Below, one piece after another: positions 42,644-54,084 of a DNA stretch of 64,000 bases. The notes below the pieces were generated by a model. It was not told the origin of the DNA. It searched no databases and saw nothing but the letters and a program-made list of their open reading frames with translations. Each line of letters begins with the position of its first letter. Within the stretch, counting starts at the first letter, position 1. Source of the DNA: Rhynchosporium graminicola. Lineage: Eukaryota; Ascomycota; Leotiomycetes; Helotiales; Ploettnerulaceae. The stretch is taken from positions 124,001 to 188,000 of the forward strand of contig FJUW01000064.1 of the NCBI GenBank assembly GCA_900074885.1, in the 5' to 3' direction. The translations under genes and the position numbers were made by a program.

Positions 42644-45435
42644 TTAACGATAAGTACCACCATAGCGCGAGCTTGGTGCCGGGGCCATGCGAGGAGGTAC
42701 ACCGACTGGAGGGCCAACGCCAGGACCAGGACGAGTCTGGATGGCGGGATTGGTACAGAGCATGCCAACACGAGAGCCAAACTTGGATCCTCGAAGAGAT
42801 ACCATGTGCTTACGAATGTGGCTAGCAACAAGCTCGCGGTGTTGAGGGTTGGAATGGGTCAGAATGTACTGAATGAGATAGTTGCCGTACTGATCACTGG
42901 CAATGTCGATCAAAGGAATACGAGGACGGTCGTGACGACCTTCGCAAACTCGATCAAGGTAACGACTGAGGAAGTCGGGACCGCCAATCTTGAGACATTT
43001 CTCAACAACCTTGGAAGCGAATTGATCCATGCTGTACTCGGAGGCATAGCGAATGACATGGTCAATGGCACGGCTGCGATCAGCTGGGGCACCATGTTCA
43101 CAAATGTGCTGGATGCACCAGTTTCCAAATTGACCATGAGCGACGATATCAATGCTTCCAAGAACTTCCTCGATGCAAGGTCGCTATACAATGTTAGCTG
43201 GGAACAGTGAGAAGAATGGTCTGCTTACCTTGTCCTCCTCAAGACAATTCTCAAAGATATTCTGGACAACCAAACTACCAGTCTCACCAAGAGCAACTTC
43301 GTGCCACATGCCATGAAGAGCATCGTTAACATACTTCATGATCTGTGGTGGTGACTCAGTCCATCGAAGCTCGAACAGCTTTTGCCAGACATGGCAAGCA
43401 TAACGGTGAATAACAGTCTCCGGAATACGCCGAAGAAGCTCATGGACCATGATAGCCTTGTAATCCTCTGGAACAGAGTCAAAGGCCTTCTGCACGACGT
43501 GGCACCCGAAAGCATCCATGGAGAGGTTCAAAGTGTTTCCACGGATTGCCTCAGCGATTTTGATAACCTGTTCAGGAGTTCCGTGCTCGAAGCATCGCTG
43601 AACCAAGAAGTTTCCGAAACGGTTGACCATCAGTGGATAGGCCTGGGCAACGATTGCCTCGACAATCTCATACTTCTGCTCAATTGTGCCGACCTTGAGC
43701 TTCTGCTGAAGAAAGATGGAAGCTTGTTGGTCATTATTGCAAACGATCTTGTCGACGATGTACTTCCAGTTACAGTTGACGGTACGATCGAGAAGGCGGC
43801 GATAATTGAGAGGTTCAGTTGTTGGAAGGTACGTCTGGCCTTCCATAGCTTGGTTCTGTGGATCCATTAGTAAAATCTAAGGAGCTAAAAAAGGATTGCG
43901 TAGACTTACATCGCCCTTCCATCCAGCGTTAGAGACAGTAAACTCTGGTGCATGTGGAGAAAGTGGGGTACCGATCGGCTGTGGCTGGTATCCGGTGTAC
44001 ATATTAGTCATGCCCATACCGCCCATGCTTGGCATACCAGAGGGCATATTTCCAACCGATCCATATGGACCTGGAGTTGAGGAAGGCGTAAATCCGTCAA
44101 AGGAACTGTTGCTACTGGCATAAGGGAATGAGCTGGCACTGCTTCGGTTGTTGTATCGACCTCCACCAGGTTGATTACGTCGACCCAAAGTTGGGGCCAT
44201 AAGCATGTCTGGGTCTTGCAACATACGATCACCACGGAAGGGTGGAACAGGACCACAAGGCATTGAATCGACAAAGGGTTGGCCATAGCCGCGCTGAATC
44301 CATGGGGCTGAGTTTGAGCCTTCGGGAGGTTGAAAACCTGGGAGTGGCCCTAGAACTCCGGCGTAAGGTGGTGTTGGAGCAGTGAAATTTGGCTTGCCAC
44401 CATTATTCCAAATTGCCCTAGCTCGATTGAAACCGCTGGCAGATAATGCATCACTCGTATCAGAACGAGCATCATCTTGAGCCCATGAGCTGTCTCGGGT
44501 GAATTGAGGACGGACAAGTGGTGGAAGATGGTTGAGACGCTCCTCAGCTGGACTCTGCATTGGGTAGTCGGTTTCGGAGGCATTGCCAACAACTTGATCA
44601 AGAGTATGCTTGGTAATGCGAGTTTGAGCAAGTTCTTGATCCATACGAGCAATCTTGCCCTTAGCAGCCTCAAGCTCAGCTTTCAGAGCGGCAAGCTCGC
44701 TGGCGCTCTGAACAGGGACATCATCACCGAAAACGCTTGGAGGGCTGGTTGTAGGTGCTGTGCTGAAGTTGTAGGCGTCCGTAGCAGGTGTGATTGGTAC
44801 AGAATTAGTAGCAGAGACATATTCGACGGTACGGTATCGGACGGTATCGTCAGTGGACTTGAGGGCCTCGTTTTGCATGTTTATGGTGGCTTGTTGCTCG
44901 GAAAGCTTGGCAAGGAGCTTGTCCATTGGATTGACCTCGTTGGAAGAGGAAGCATCGTGGTTGATCTTCATCTTCTGCAGACGTTAGAAATGGTTCGCCA
45001 TCATTAGTGGAAGCAGAGATGCGCAACTGACCTTGGGACCAGCTTGGTTGCTGAGCTTGCTCGAACTTAGAGCAGTGGCAGACTTCTTCAACGAGCCTAC
45101 AGATGGATCCTATGATTTGAATGTTAGTAAATGCTAGTTGTCCTTCCGTTTGGTGCTCTATAGAGGTAGACACCATTGAGTGAGGGGTGTGGGCGAGGAT
45201 TTGGAAAGATTGTGTTTTATGAAATTTTGGGGTAAGGGGAAGACGACAACGGGAGCGGAAGTCGAGTCTGTACACGAAAGGATGTAACTCTGGGGTGAAA
45301 TTGAGGTGGTCTTGACATAGAACGTACCATACGAGCCAGAGCCTCTTCGGCTGAGCTGATATTCTCTTGGGAAGAGCCTGCTCTGCTCCCAACCCGACGA
45401 AGGGTGGGAGAGCCAGTTGATGCGGTAGCGGACAT
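42644..45435 (-). CDS. Pumilio-family (PUF) RNA-binding protein
   Basis: Five exons (45435-45328, 45109-45032, 44974-43910, 43855-43229, 43183-42644) encode 805 residues, all joined in phase 0. The N-terminal half is Gln/Ser/Gly/Pro-rich with a short coiled coil (DKLLAKLSEQQATINMQNEA). The C-terminal half carries PUF repeats with the usual NxxxxxxQ-type cores: NWKYIVDKIV, FGNFLVQRCFEHG, FGCHVVQKAFDSV, YACHVWQKLFEL, TGSLVVQNIFENCL, FGNWCIQHICEHG, FASKVVEKCLKIG and YGNYLIQYILTHS. PUF proteins bind mRNA 3' UTRs and control stability, localisation and translation. The conserved MEGQTYLPTTEP before repeat 1 suggests the ascomycete subgroup lacking an RRM. The paralogue name is left open. Confidence 0.92.
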
Positions 45436-46563
45436 CTTGATGGAGTGATCTGCTGCAATCCTCGTGGAGAGATTCTTTATCAGTATTGCAGCTTATACAG
45501 GGTCTGCGGTCAAGGGAGATCTTGGGAAGATATGCCCGTTGCGGAAGAAGGTGGTGGTGTAGATTGCAGGTAAAGAAGAGAAGAGAAACAGAAAGGAAAA
45601 AGGCGAAGATCAGCAGTAAAGATACGAGTCGTAGCTCAGGCGCAACTAGATGGAGAAGGAGCACTTGATCGTACTAGCCTCCACGAATCGTAGGTTGAGT
45701 CGCGGTGTTTTTGTCAAGAATGAACGAGGGTGGTGTTGTGAAGTTTTGAGAGAAAGTGCGGTTGAGGTTGGTGTGTAAAATTTGTATTTTGTGCAGGTCG
45801 ACGACGACTTCGCTAATGCATCACGAGATTTCGATATGATGCAACAAGATAGAGATTGATTAACCTAAGCTTGAAAGGTGAATAAAATCTGAAGAAGTGG
45901 CATTTCATATGGACGAATCTTGGACTAGAACGGAATTGATTGGTGATGCTGCTGCACTGGGCCATTGGATATTTTCGGCCCAGAACAGTGTAAAGCATTT
46001 TCAGTGCAAGGAAAGAACGAAAGACATTTGCTTCCTTGTCATCATTGAGAATTAAGATGTAAACATCTATAGTCTCGACTTTCGTTTCTATGGGCTCGCA
46101 ATTCTGCTAGGGTTCTGGGATAAAGAAGCTGAGGCATGGAGCATATTTACTGTACGAGCTGAGCCAGCCAGAATGCTTTCCCTGCTTTTCCCCAGGAGAC
46201 TTTGCAACAAAGGATGCCAAATTATACAAGGGGGAGTTGGCTGGAGTCCTAGAACAGAAAAATAGAGCGATCTCGAGTCTAACCTGCGCCTGAACATGGT
46301 AGAATAGGGAAGAGCATACCTTCCATCTTGTCCTGCCTCCTTCACTTCCAAGCAGTCAAGACAAGTCCGATTTAAATGTCCGTTTTATGCAAGACTCCTG
46401 TTGAGTTAAACACAACGAGCACCTTTGTAGGGGTTGGGTATGTTCCCCATTCCTCACGACCACTGAAGACTCTCAATATCCCGTAAGATTTCCCCAAACG
46501 CCAATACTGCTACACAGATGCAGTATTTCGTACACGTCCATTCATCCAAATAATTCTGCCCCT
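45436..46563. other. PUF gene 5' flank and mS33 3' flank
   Basis: 1.1 kb without a supported gene. Long purine-rich tracts just upstream of the PUF start suggest its promoter or 5' UTR. Confidence 0.4.
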
Positions 46564-47044
46564 CTACCGCTTCTTGCCCTTGAACTTCTTCGAATCTAGA
46601 GCCCCTGTTAGCACTATTCCTCCAAGTCAGACGGTCCTCATCCATACCTTCCAGCGTCCTCTTCTTCTTTGGCGCTCCCTTCCCTCTTTGCTTAACGCTA
46701 CTCAAATTTTAGCAGCCATTCGCCATCCCATGCATAGAGGGCATACATCTTGATGTGTTCCAGTCTATCCTCCTCGGCATCATCCCAAGTCTCCCAGTCC
46801 GGATACAGTTTCTGCAGATCCTTAATCGTGGCTACTTTTCTCGGATAGTATGCTGCGAGAGCTGGACCTCTTAATCTCTGTCGTAGGACTTGGTTTCCTA
46901 GTCTGAGGCCTTCTGGGTTGAACGTCGTGGAGAAGATCTTGCATTGGGCCTGGGAGAATTAGTAAATTCACAGGCTCGGTACTGGAGGGTGGAGGATGTC
47001 ATTACCCTCATGAGGTCCAAGATCCGCGATCGAGGGACAGCCAT
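46564..47044 (-). CDS. RSM27: Mitochondrial small ribosomal subunit protein mS33
   Basis: Four exons (47044-47006, 46949-46747, 46697-46648, 46595-46564) encode 107 residues, built almost entirely from short exons that no single frame reveals. The protein reads MAVPRSRILDLMRAQCKIF, then RLGNQVLRQRLRGPALAAYYP, LQKLYPDWETWDD, and a very basic tail KQRGKGAPKKKRTLEDSKKF. This is the mS33 (Rsm27/MRPS33) family, and the length fits. All three introns are GT-AG (56, 49 and 52 bp). It is head-to-head with the RNase III gene, 207 bp apart, so one promoter region serves both. Confidence 0.88.
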
Positions 47045-47251
47045 ATTGATTGTCAGTCTCCAAGTACGTCGCCGCTAATGATTCAAGCTTCTTACGACGT
47101 TCAACATCAAGTCCGAGATTGGAGCCGCATCGCTACCGGATAACGGAATATCATTCTTCCGTACGATTCCACCCGGTCTACAGGCAAGGGTAAACTCATC
47201 GGAATTTAGCAATTTCGATAAAAGTACACTCACTCACTGTCACTCCTGAAG
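47045..47251. promoter_or_regulatory. Bidirectional promoter, mS33 and RNase III
   Basis: Only 207 bp separate the two divergent ATGs, so both transcription units must start here or inside each other. No decisive motif was recognised. Confidence 0.45.
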
Positions 47252-48628
47252 ATGCAAGAACTATACGATCGAACCAAGAGGAAGTTTGACGGCGTCTCAA
47301 GCTCCTCGGGGAGTCAACATAAGCAACAAAAGCATAATGTATGTCTCCTGCATCTCAGTCAGTGGCTCACATTGCGATCGCACGTTCTTACAAACTTATA
47401 GGGTAGTCATCGAGAGGATGCAAAAATTCCAAGCTCTATGGAAAGAACTAGGCTTGATCCTAGAACCAGCGTGAGCAATTCCATATCCCCAGCGCAAAGT
47501 CGGAAGATCGCCAATCTCCTCAAAGCCCTGGATGAAGCCTTGGAGGTAGATGGCATGGGTCAGACTCTAGACTTCATTGGAGATGTGGCATATAGTCGCT
47601 GTGTGGATCTCCGAACATCGCTCAGCTCAGCCAGATCAAAGCTCGATGATGGAGAAATAATCTCAGCTGCAAGCCATCAACAAATCTCACATGACTTTTT
47701 CAATGTCCCCAAAACAATATCACCCAACGCTATAACACCTTGGAAATCCTCGACCATACCATTAACCCTGCCTCCACTTCCCGAGGTTCTCAATCCCACG
47801 CTTAAAGCGTCTGCTTTTGTTCATACTGGCTGCACAAACGGCAATCCCTACGACTTGAGCTACGAGCGTCTCGAGTGGATTGGCGATGCCTACATCGAGC
47901 TTATCGCCACGCTACTGATCTCTCAAACATTTCCTCTCGATCTCCCTGGCAGATGTAGTCATTATCGAGAGACTCTTGTCAAGAACCTAACACTCGCCGA
48001 TTTCGCCTGCAAATATGGATTCGATAAACGGCTTGTCCTGCCAGATCCAAAAGTCTTCTCAGTCAAGCCAAAAGATAGGACTAAAATCCTTGGTGATGTC
48101 TTCGAAGCCTATGTCGCAGCAGTTATACTATCTGATCCTGTTGATGGTTTAATTCGGGCTTCGCAATGGTTAAAGGACCTCTGGAGCATGACACTTGCCA
48201 AGGAGATCGTCGCTGAGGAGCATGAGCAGACAAAGAGGAAAGGCGTAAGTCCCATCTGGAATACTCAGGGGGCTGGGCCTGTACCAGACATCAAGTCGAA
48301 AGTACCAATGACTGTAGGCCCAAAAGAGACACTGGGGCACATGATCTGTATGGGTGGTGTCGATGTCAAATATGAAGACGCAGGACCTGAGAGAAGGGAA
48401 AATAAACTGGTGTTGTTTACGGTGGGTGCTTATCTATATGGCTATGGTGAAAAGCGGCTTTTGCTAGGAACGGGTCAGGGGAAATCGAAGAAGGAAGCAG
48501 GAGCCAGAGCTGCGGAGATGGCGTTGAAGAATGAAAAGTTGATAAAGCCATTTGCGAATAAGAAGAAGCTGCTCATGGCTCAAAGACAGTTGGAACAGGA
48601 GGCTGTAGATGGTCAGAAAGGCTCATGA
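47252..48628 (+). CDS. Ribonuclease III (Rnt1/Pac1-like)
   Basis: Two exons (47252-47338, 47402-48628) encode 437 residues. The RNase III signature YERLEWIGDAYIEL lies at about residues 182-195, and the second catalytic pair in ILGDVFEAYVAA at about 259-270, so the acidic metal ligands are intact. A C-terminal dsRNA-binding fold is suggested by YLYGYGEKRLLLGTGQGKSKKEAGARAAEMAL. Enzymes of this type process rRNA, snRNA and snoRNA precursors in the nucleus. The intact catalytic site argues against the mitoribosomal RNase III-like proteins. The 63-bp intron is GT-AG, and its removal joins QQKHN to GSHRED in frame. Confidence 0.88.
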
Positions 48629-49686
48629 AAGAGCATATCGAGAACTGCGTACGGCTTTTGAGCAACGTTGAGATTTGCCTGTCATAAGATATTGTATAAA
48701 GATACCCATCAGCGTGTCAAAATGAAACATTGTCGAACAAGACTGCCAGGCTTCTCAGCTAAGGATCAGCTGACAACGATAGAGGTTGAAGAATTCAAGA
48801 ACAAGTGCATTGCGCCGCGTTCGATGTGTCAATCTGAAGAGGTTACGTGGTGTTAGTGCTTTAGCACTGCTTCAAACTTACCTAGCCGGGTAGGAAATAC
48901 TTCTGTATAACGAGCGATTGCGAAAACGATATACCTTATTCGGGAAAAGAACTATTTACACCAGAAAAGAAGACAAAAGGTGACGGCATTTCTTACGGTA
49001 CAACCTAAATCCATCGCCGTCGATACAATTCCGACAATTCAATTCGGTGTGACCGAGATTCTATCCGCCGCCAAGTCCCTTGACTGATATGTAACAAGAA
49101 ATTGCTTTTCTAAAGACCGACCTGGCACACAACCGTTAGATATCCACATCCACATACACATCGAATATAGGTAGTTTTCTTGAAATTACGTCCAGATCTA
49201 GCAACTTACATGTTTCTAAACCTTCAAAATTCTCGTAGCAATACATTACTGGACGGCATCACAAGGAAAACATCTTTCGAAATATGCCCCTCCCCCATCT
49301 AATACCTAGTGCACCCCTGCCACCGCCTTCCAAACACCGAGGCTCAACCCGGCGTAACAAGCACGAACACACGCGACAAGAGATGATGTGCATGATAAGG
49401 TAATCTCTCCATTTGACTTCCCCGGGAAAAAAGCATCACTTGTACATAATCACGCATCCCATGATAATTACATATTCTCTTCGGACCGGATACTTCTTTG
49501 CGGTACCGGATAAATCTAGACTACTTTGGATACCTAATTACTACACACATGGTGTCGCGACATTGTGGACCGATAGCGATTTTCCGCCTCGGCATTGAGC
49601 GCATTTTTGTGATTAAGCTTCGAGCTTGATCGTGTTTTGACAGAAGACTCATACATACCAGAAGAAAGCCGGATAGAAAGGGCAAT
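48629..49686. other. Intergenic region, 1.1 kb
   Basis: 3' flank of RNase III and promoter of the ACBP gene. No supported gene or motif. Confidence 0.4.
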
Positions 49687-50772
49687 ATGGCAGACTCAGT
49701 AGGTGCGTATCTCTCTCCTTTACCATGCCCGACCATGAATCTATCAAGCTCAAGCCAAGCCAACATTTTTCTCATAGATAGAGTATTCGTACACGCCCTC
49801 AACACGGTAAAGAAGATTCCCAAAACCGGCGCATCACGACCCCCTCCCGCCGACCGACTCCGCCTCTATGGACTTTACAAGCAAGCCATGGAAGGGGATG
49901 TAGACGGGGTGATGGAGCGACCCGTGAGCGCGGATGGAGGCGAAGAGGAGCCGGATGAGACGAGGAAGGATAGGGATAAGTATGATGCGTGGGATGCACA
50001 GAAGGGCATAAGTAGGACGGAGGCGAAGAGGAGGTACATTGAGGCGTTGATTGAGACTATGCATCGATATGCTAGTACGACGGCGTGAGTGCACGGCATT
50101 CTCGTTTTCTCCTGCTATGCTTTGGAAAGGAGGATAAGGTGTCAGGAGTTCATGGGATCATGGGATTGTGCTAATGCAAGGGATAGCGACGCAAGGGCTC
50201 TAGTAGACGAACTCGAATTCGTCTGGGATCAAATCAAAAATAACAGCGCATCATCCTCCAACTCCTCCCCTGGCCGAGGCGTACCTTCATACACAACCCA
50301 ACCGCGACAATTCCAACAACCTCTCTCCGGAAATGATGGCCCAATGAGAGTTCTCAGTCCCATGTCCCAGGACGATGAAGCCGAGCGGCGATCAGGCTTT
50401 AACGACGTTTACGACCAGGATGAAGACGATGAAGAAGACGGCTTTGGAGCCACCGAGAAGAAAGATGCTAAGACATCGAGATGGAGACGTTCGGTTGAAC
50501 ACGCGTTCACGAAAATGACGGCTGAGATTGCAGCACTAAGAGAGCAAATATCTACGGGTAGGGAATGGCAGGGGAAGAAGAGGAGATCGGTTAAAAGTTG
50601 GGTTGCCTGGGTGCTGTGGTTGGCTATACGGCATATGCTGGTGGATGTGATGCTTTTGAGTATCTTGTTACTTTGGATGAGGAAGAAGAAGGATAGGCGC
50701 ATTGAAGATTTGGTGAGGGAGGGGTTGAGGATTGGGAGGGAGTATGTTAGGAATATATTGCCTGCAAGATGA
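49687..50772 (+). CDS. atg37: Acyl-CoA-binding membrane protein, Atg37/ACBD5-like
   Basis: Three exons (49687-49702, 49778-50084, 50181-50772) encode 304 residues. The N-terminal acyl-CoA-binding domain is clear: DRVFVHALNTVKKIPKTG, RLRLYGLYKQAMEGDV, KYDAWDAQKGISRTEAKRRYIEAL. An acidic, Ser-rich linker leads to a short coiled coil (FTKMTAEIAALREQI) and one membrane segment near the C terminus (SWVAWVLWLAIRHMLVDVMLLSILLLW) followed by a basic tail. This order (ACBP, linker, coiled coil, C-terminal anchor) matches Atg37 and ACBD5, tail-anchored peroxisomal proteins that act in pexophagy and peroxisome contacts. The first exon is 16 nt. All introns are GT-AG. Confidence 0.87.
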
Positions 50773-51039
50773 GGAAGACTTTGGACACTCGGCACGACTT
50801 TGAAGTCACGATATCGGACTTTGGAAGCCCGGATCGAAGCTTCTCGTACCTGAACAATTCCGCTGAAACGTCGACGAACTCAGCTTATAAAGAGGGATGA
50901 CGATTCACATTGCACGAAATCAGCTCACCGAAGATCAAGTCAATACTGTCCAATTCTTATTTTACTACAATGGCAAGCCAAGCCAGATTATCTACAACAA
51001 TTGTGCTCCGCCCACCACTATCTCTCTCAAAGCTCAGAT

Positions 51040-51713
51040 CTACGAAGGCATGCCCTCAATCTGCGCTGCGCCGTCAAGAGCAGGAACCCATTGAACACGC
51101 TCCTTTACATAAAGCTCTCCTTTTGGTGGATTATTATCCGCCCATTTGGGATCATCGAAAATACCGGTCTTGATGATAACGGCGCCGGGGAAGGACTCGC
51201 CGGTTCGGAAAAGAGTGGTACCGCAATCGGGGCAGAAGTGAGAGGTTATCTTCTTGCCAGAGTCGGCTTGCTTGGAGATCTCTTTGGGCTTGCCTAGATT
51301 GGTGTCAGAGAGTTGTGGGAGAGGGATGGGGCGTGAGGAATAGATGGGAAGGAGGAAGGAACGTGAATAGAGGGGAATTGGAAAAGGTCACATACCTTCG
51401 ACTTTGAAAGTATCCTCGGGAACAACGAGGTTGTTGCTGTAGCTTGCGCCACCGATCTTCCGACAGTCAAGGCAGTGACACAAAAGATGAGCGTTTGGCT
51501 CTCCGTCGAAGTTTACGCGGATCTGAAAGAGGGTCTTCGTCAGCATATAACACTCATACACTATATATAGAACTTCGAAATATGTAATATTACTCGAAAT
51601 ACTCATGATGAACGAAAGCAATCCGTAGGGCTGCAAGCTGCACAAGGCATGTCATTGATGCATAATAGAGTGCATTTACATACCTTGTTACAGAAACAAC
51701 CACCTGCCGGCAT
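51040..51713 (-). CDS. GFA/CENP-V domain protein
   Basis: Three exons (51713-51684, 51522-51396, 51293-51040) encode 136 residues. Zinc-binding cysteines of the GFA fold (PF04828) are all present: GGCFCNK, CHCLDCRKIGGA and HFCPDCGTTLF, followed by GAVIIKTGIFDDPKW and the typical ending YVKERVQWVPALDGAAQIEG. Family members include S-(hydroxymethyl)glutathione synthase-like and CENP-V-like proteins. The substrate of fungal paralogues is generally unknown. All introns are GT-AG. The length is normal. Confidence 0.9.
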
Positions 51714-54084
51714 CTTGACGACTTATTTGATAGGGTCGGAAAATATAAATGTAAACAGAGTATCGTGTTATTACTCGTTCAACGACCGAATGTCATTCAA
51801 GCACCTTGACAGCTATCCCTCTACTATATATACCTACCTGCTCCTCCCTTCTACACTATCCACCTACGCAACGCCCTTCCTTCCCCTCTTGTCAATCAAC
51901 CCCTCCCTTTCCTCCGAGACTCAACCCACTTCCAACTACCCGGGCCAGGACCGAGCACCGTACTTTGGAGGTCTAGGTAAAAGCTCGAATGACGAACGTC
52001 ATGTCATGTCTTTTATCGCTTTCGCATGGATGCGCTAATGTGAGATGCGGGGTGAAGGGCGTCGGATCTGGATTCTCCCGCGTTTGATCAGTAGGCGGGT
52101 GGATGTGGATGTGGATGTGGTCCATTACCTCGGATGTCATTTATTCTCCGGCCAATATCGATAGCGCTTCGAACCTCTTCCTAATGATGTTGTTGCGGAT
52201 AGGGGCATTTATTCGTGGTCTGACGGTAGGAGAACAGGCCTTGGTAGGTGTGTAATCATTCGAGAGCTGTGAACGAGAAACGCGGACGCGGGGGGGATCT
52301 TGGCGCTGTGAGTGGCTTTTTATCTTACTTGCTACATAGGTAATTTAATTATGTTCCCTGCTTGAAGGTTTGTTCCTTTGCTTCAGCATTCTTTTCAGTC
52401 GACCATATTTGCAACAATCTACGTTAAATTTACCTCCATTCCGCGGTTGTCTTTTAGAATAACAAAAGTCAAATCACGAAATCAAAGAACAGCTGCACGA
52501 TCTAGGTAGATCCTTTCTGTAGGATATGTATCAAAGCGTGTTATATGCTCTTTTATTAGTTACCGATAGGTGGTTATCGGGAGCAGTCTATTGCAGTGTT
52601 GATGTTCGCTAAAGTGAAACGAGAACCTCCTCTTTTTCTCTTCCTGTCACACGAGATCCAGTTTGATCCGATCATAAAGCAGACGAAATCGGATATCTCT
52701 CTAATGACTCCTAGACGCTCCAAAAAGATTATAAGTTAGTATTGAATGCAGTCTCTCAGATTGCGGAACATATCACGCTTTCGTAAAATTTAGAAACCGA
52801 TACTTTCCCACGTCGTACAGTGGATTTGATTGAGTCTCGCGGCTACTATTTGCTACTTTTAGATAGATACGGATCGTCCTATTGTGTGAAGAGAGCTCGA
52901 AAGGCGTATTGTAGTCCCCTAATGCGAGATATTTCCTGGAACCTGTTTTGGGCAGAAACAGGAGCGAAAATTCTCGTTGATGATTTTACCTGTGACAGCA
53001 CGGATATCGTAGATATCGCGGATATTTGGCAGTCTGTTTTTTCAGAATGGATGGAAGGACGCAATAAATTACCTAGTGGATAGGTGAGTGCAAGTTACAT
53101 GAAGTTTAGCATGTAGGCAAGAAATATTAACAAATATTTTAAGCAGGAAGCTGAGCAGGCGAATCTTAGCAACCTCTACCTTGCAGTCTTAGATTAGAGA
53201 AAAAGAACAATGATGATTTTGACCTAGGTTAATCGTGCAATGTTCCCATTTCTTAGTCATGATAGAAAAATGTGGTCACTAGAATCGCTAGATTTCGAAA
53301 AATGGTCGGATTTCAAGAATATAAAATAAATAACTTTTATTTAACTCGATTGAATATTCAAATCGCGGCGGGTGACCATCCTAAAATCTACAGAGCTCAT
53401 GCATAATAAAGTAATGCAATCGCAATTACTCCTTTGAAAGTTTCTTCCGCTGGTCTCCTGTGCATCATGTCTTGAAGCCATCGAAGAAGCAGCAAGACAG
53501 CGCGGACAGCATCACGACTTCCTTCTCATAAGCGAGCTCCATCCTGATTGGTCAATCTCGGCGCCTGCCTCGCGGAAGCAAACAGATACGGAAACCTGCA
53601 GATAGCAAATAAATATCGGCATGACAGGAACGAACCCGCCCCCACCAGATGTACAAATTTTCCTCAATCATCGTTCCACGAGTTGGTGTTCCACTGCTTC
53701 AAATCGGACGAGAAAGCCACGAGTAGCTCAGCCAAACCTCGGTTTCAGTTCCACAGATCGCTCGCTACCAATCCTTTGGGCTCCCGAACTCGAAATTGAA
53801 GGCATTAATCAGAGAGCTGTGATTCTGTGAGCAGCTGGAGGGTGGTTGCATCAAATCAAAATAAATAGTGATGCCTTCTCCACAGGCTCCACCACATCGT
53901 ATTGTGGAGTCAGAACACACCAAGGCAAGTTTCAAGGCATCCTACTCACACTTGATTGTTTACTTTCCGTCCTCTTCTGAAATCTACACACGTGATATCT
54001 AAAGCAGACACCTTTCGAGGAACGCATCCAAAAGCACGTTTATCATTTATTCTTCGTTCTTCCTTCTTACATCACCAGTATTAA
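51714..54084. other. Gene-poor region, 2.4 kb
   Basis: A long AT-rich stretch (especially 52.3-53.4 kb) with one 87-codon frame at 52820-53083 that I cannot support. A short GTGGAT tandem repeat lies at 52099-52120. Confidence 0.4.
52099..52120. repeat. Hexanucleotide repeat, GTGGAT
   Basis: About 3.7 perfect tandem copies of GTGGAT in non-coding DNA. Confidence 0.75.

Noticed and set aside
42626..43210. 194-codon plus-strand frame
   Set aside because: It is antisense to the PUF repeats, which are supported by repeat motifs and splice joins.
52820..53083. 87-codon frame in the AT-rich gap
   Set aside because: It has no domain, no neighbouring exon and no promoter context. Its length is within chance expectation for a 2.4-kb gap.
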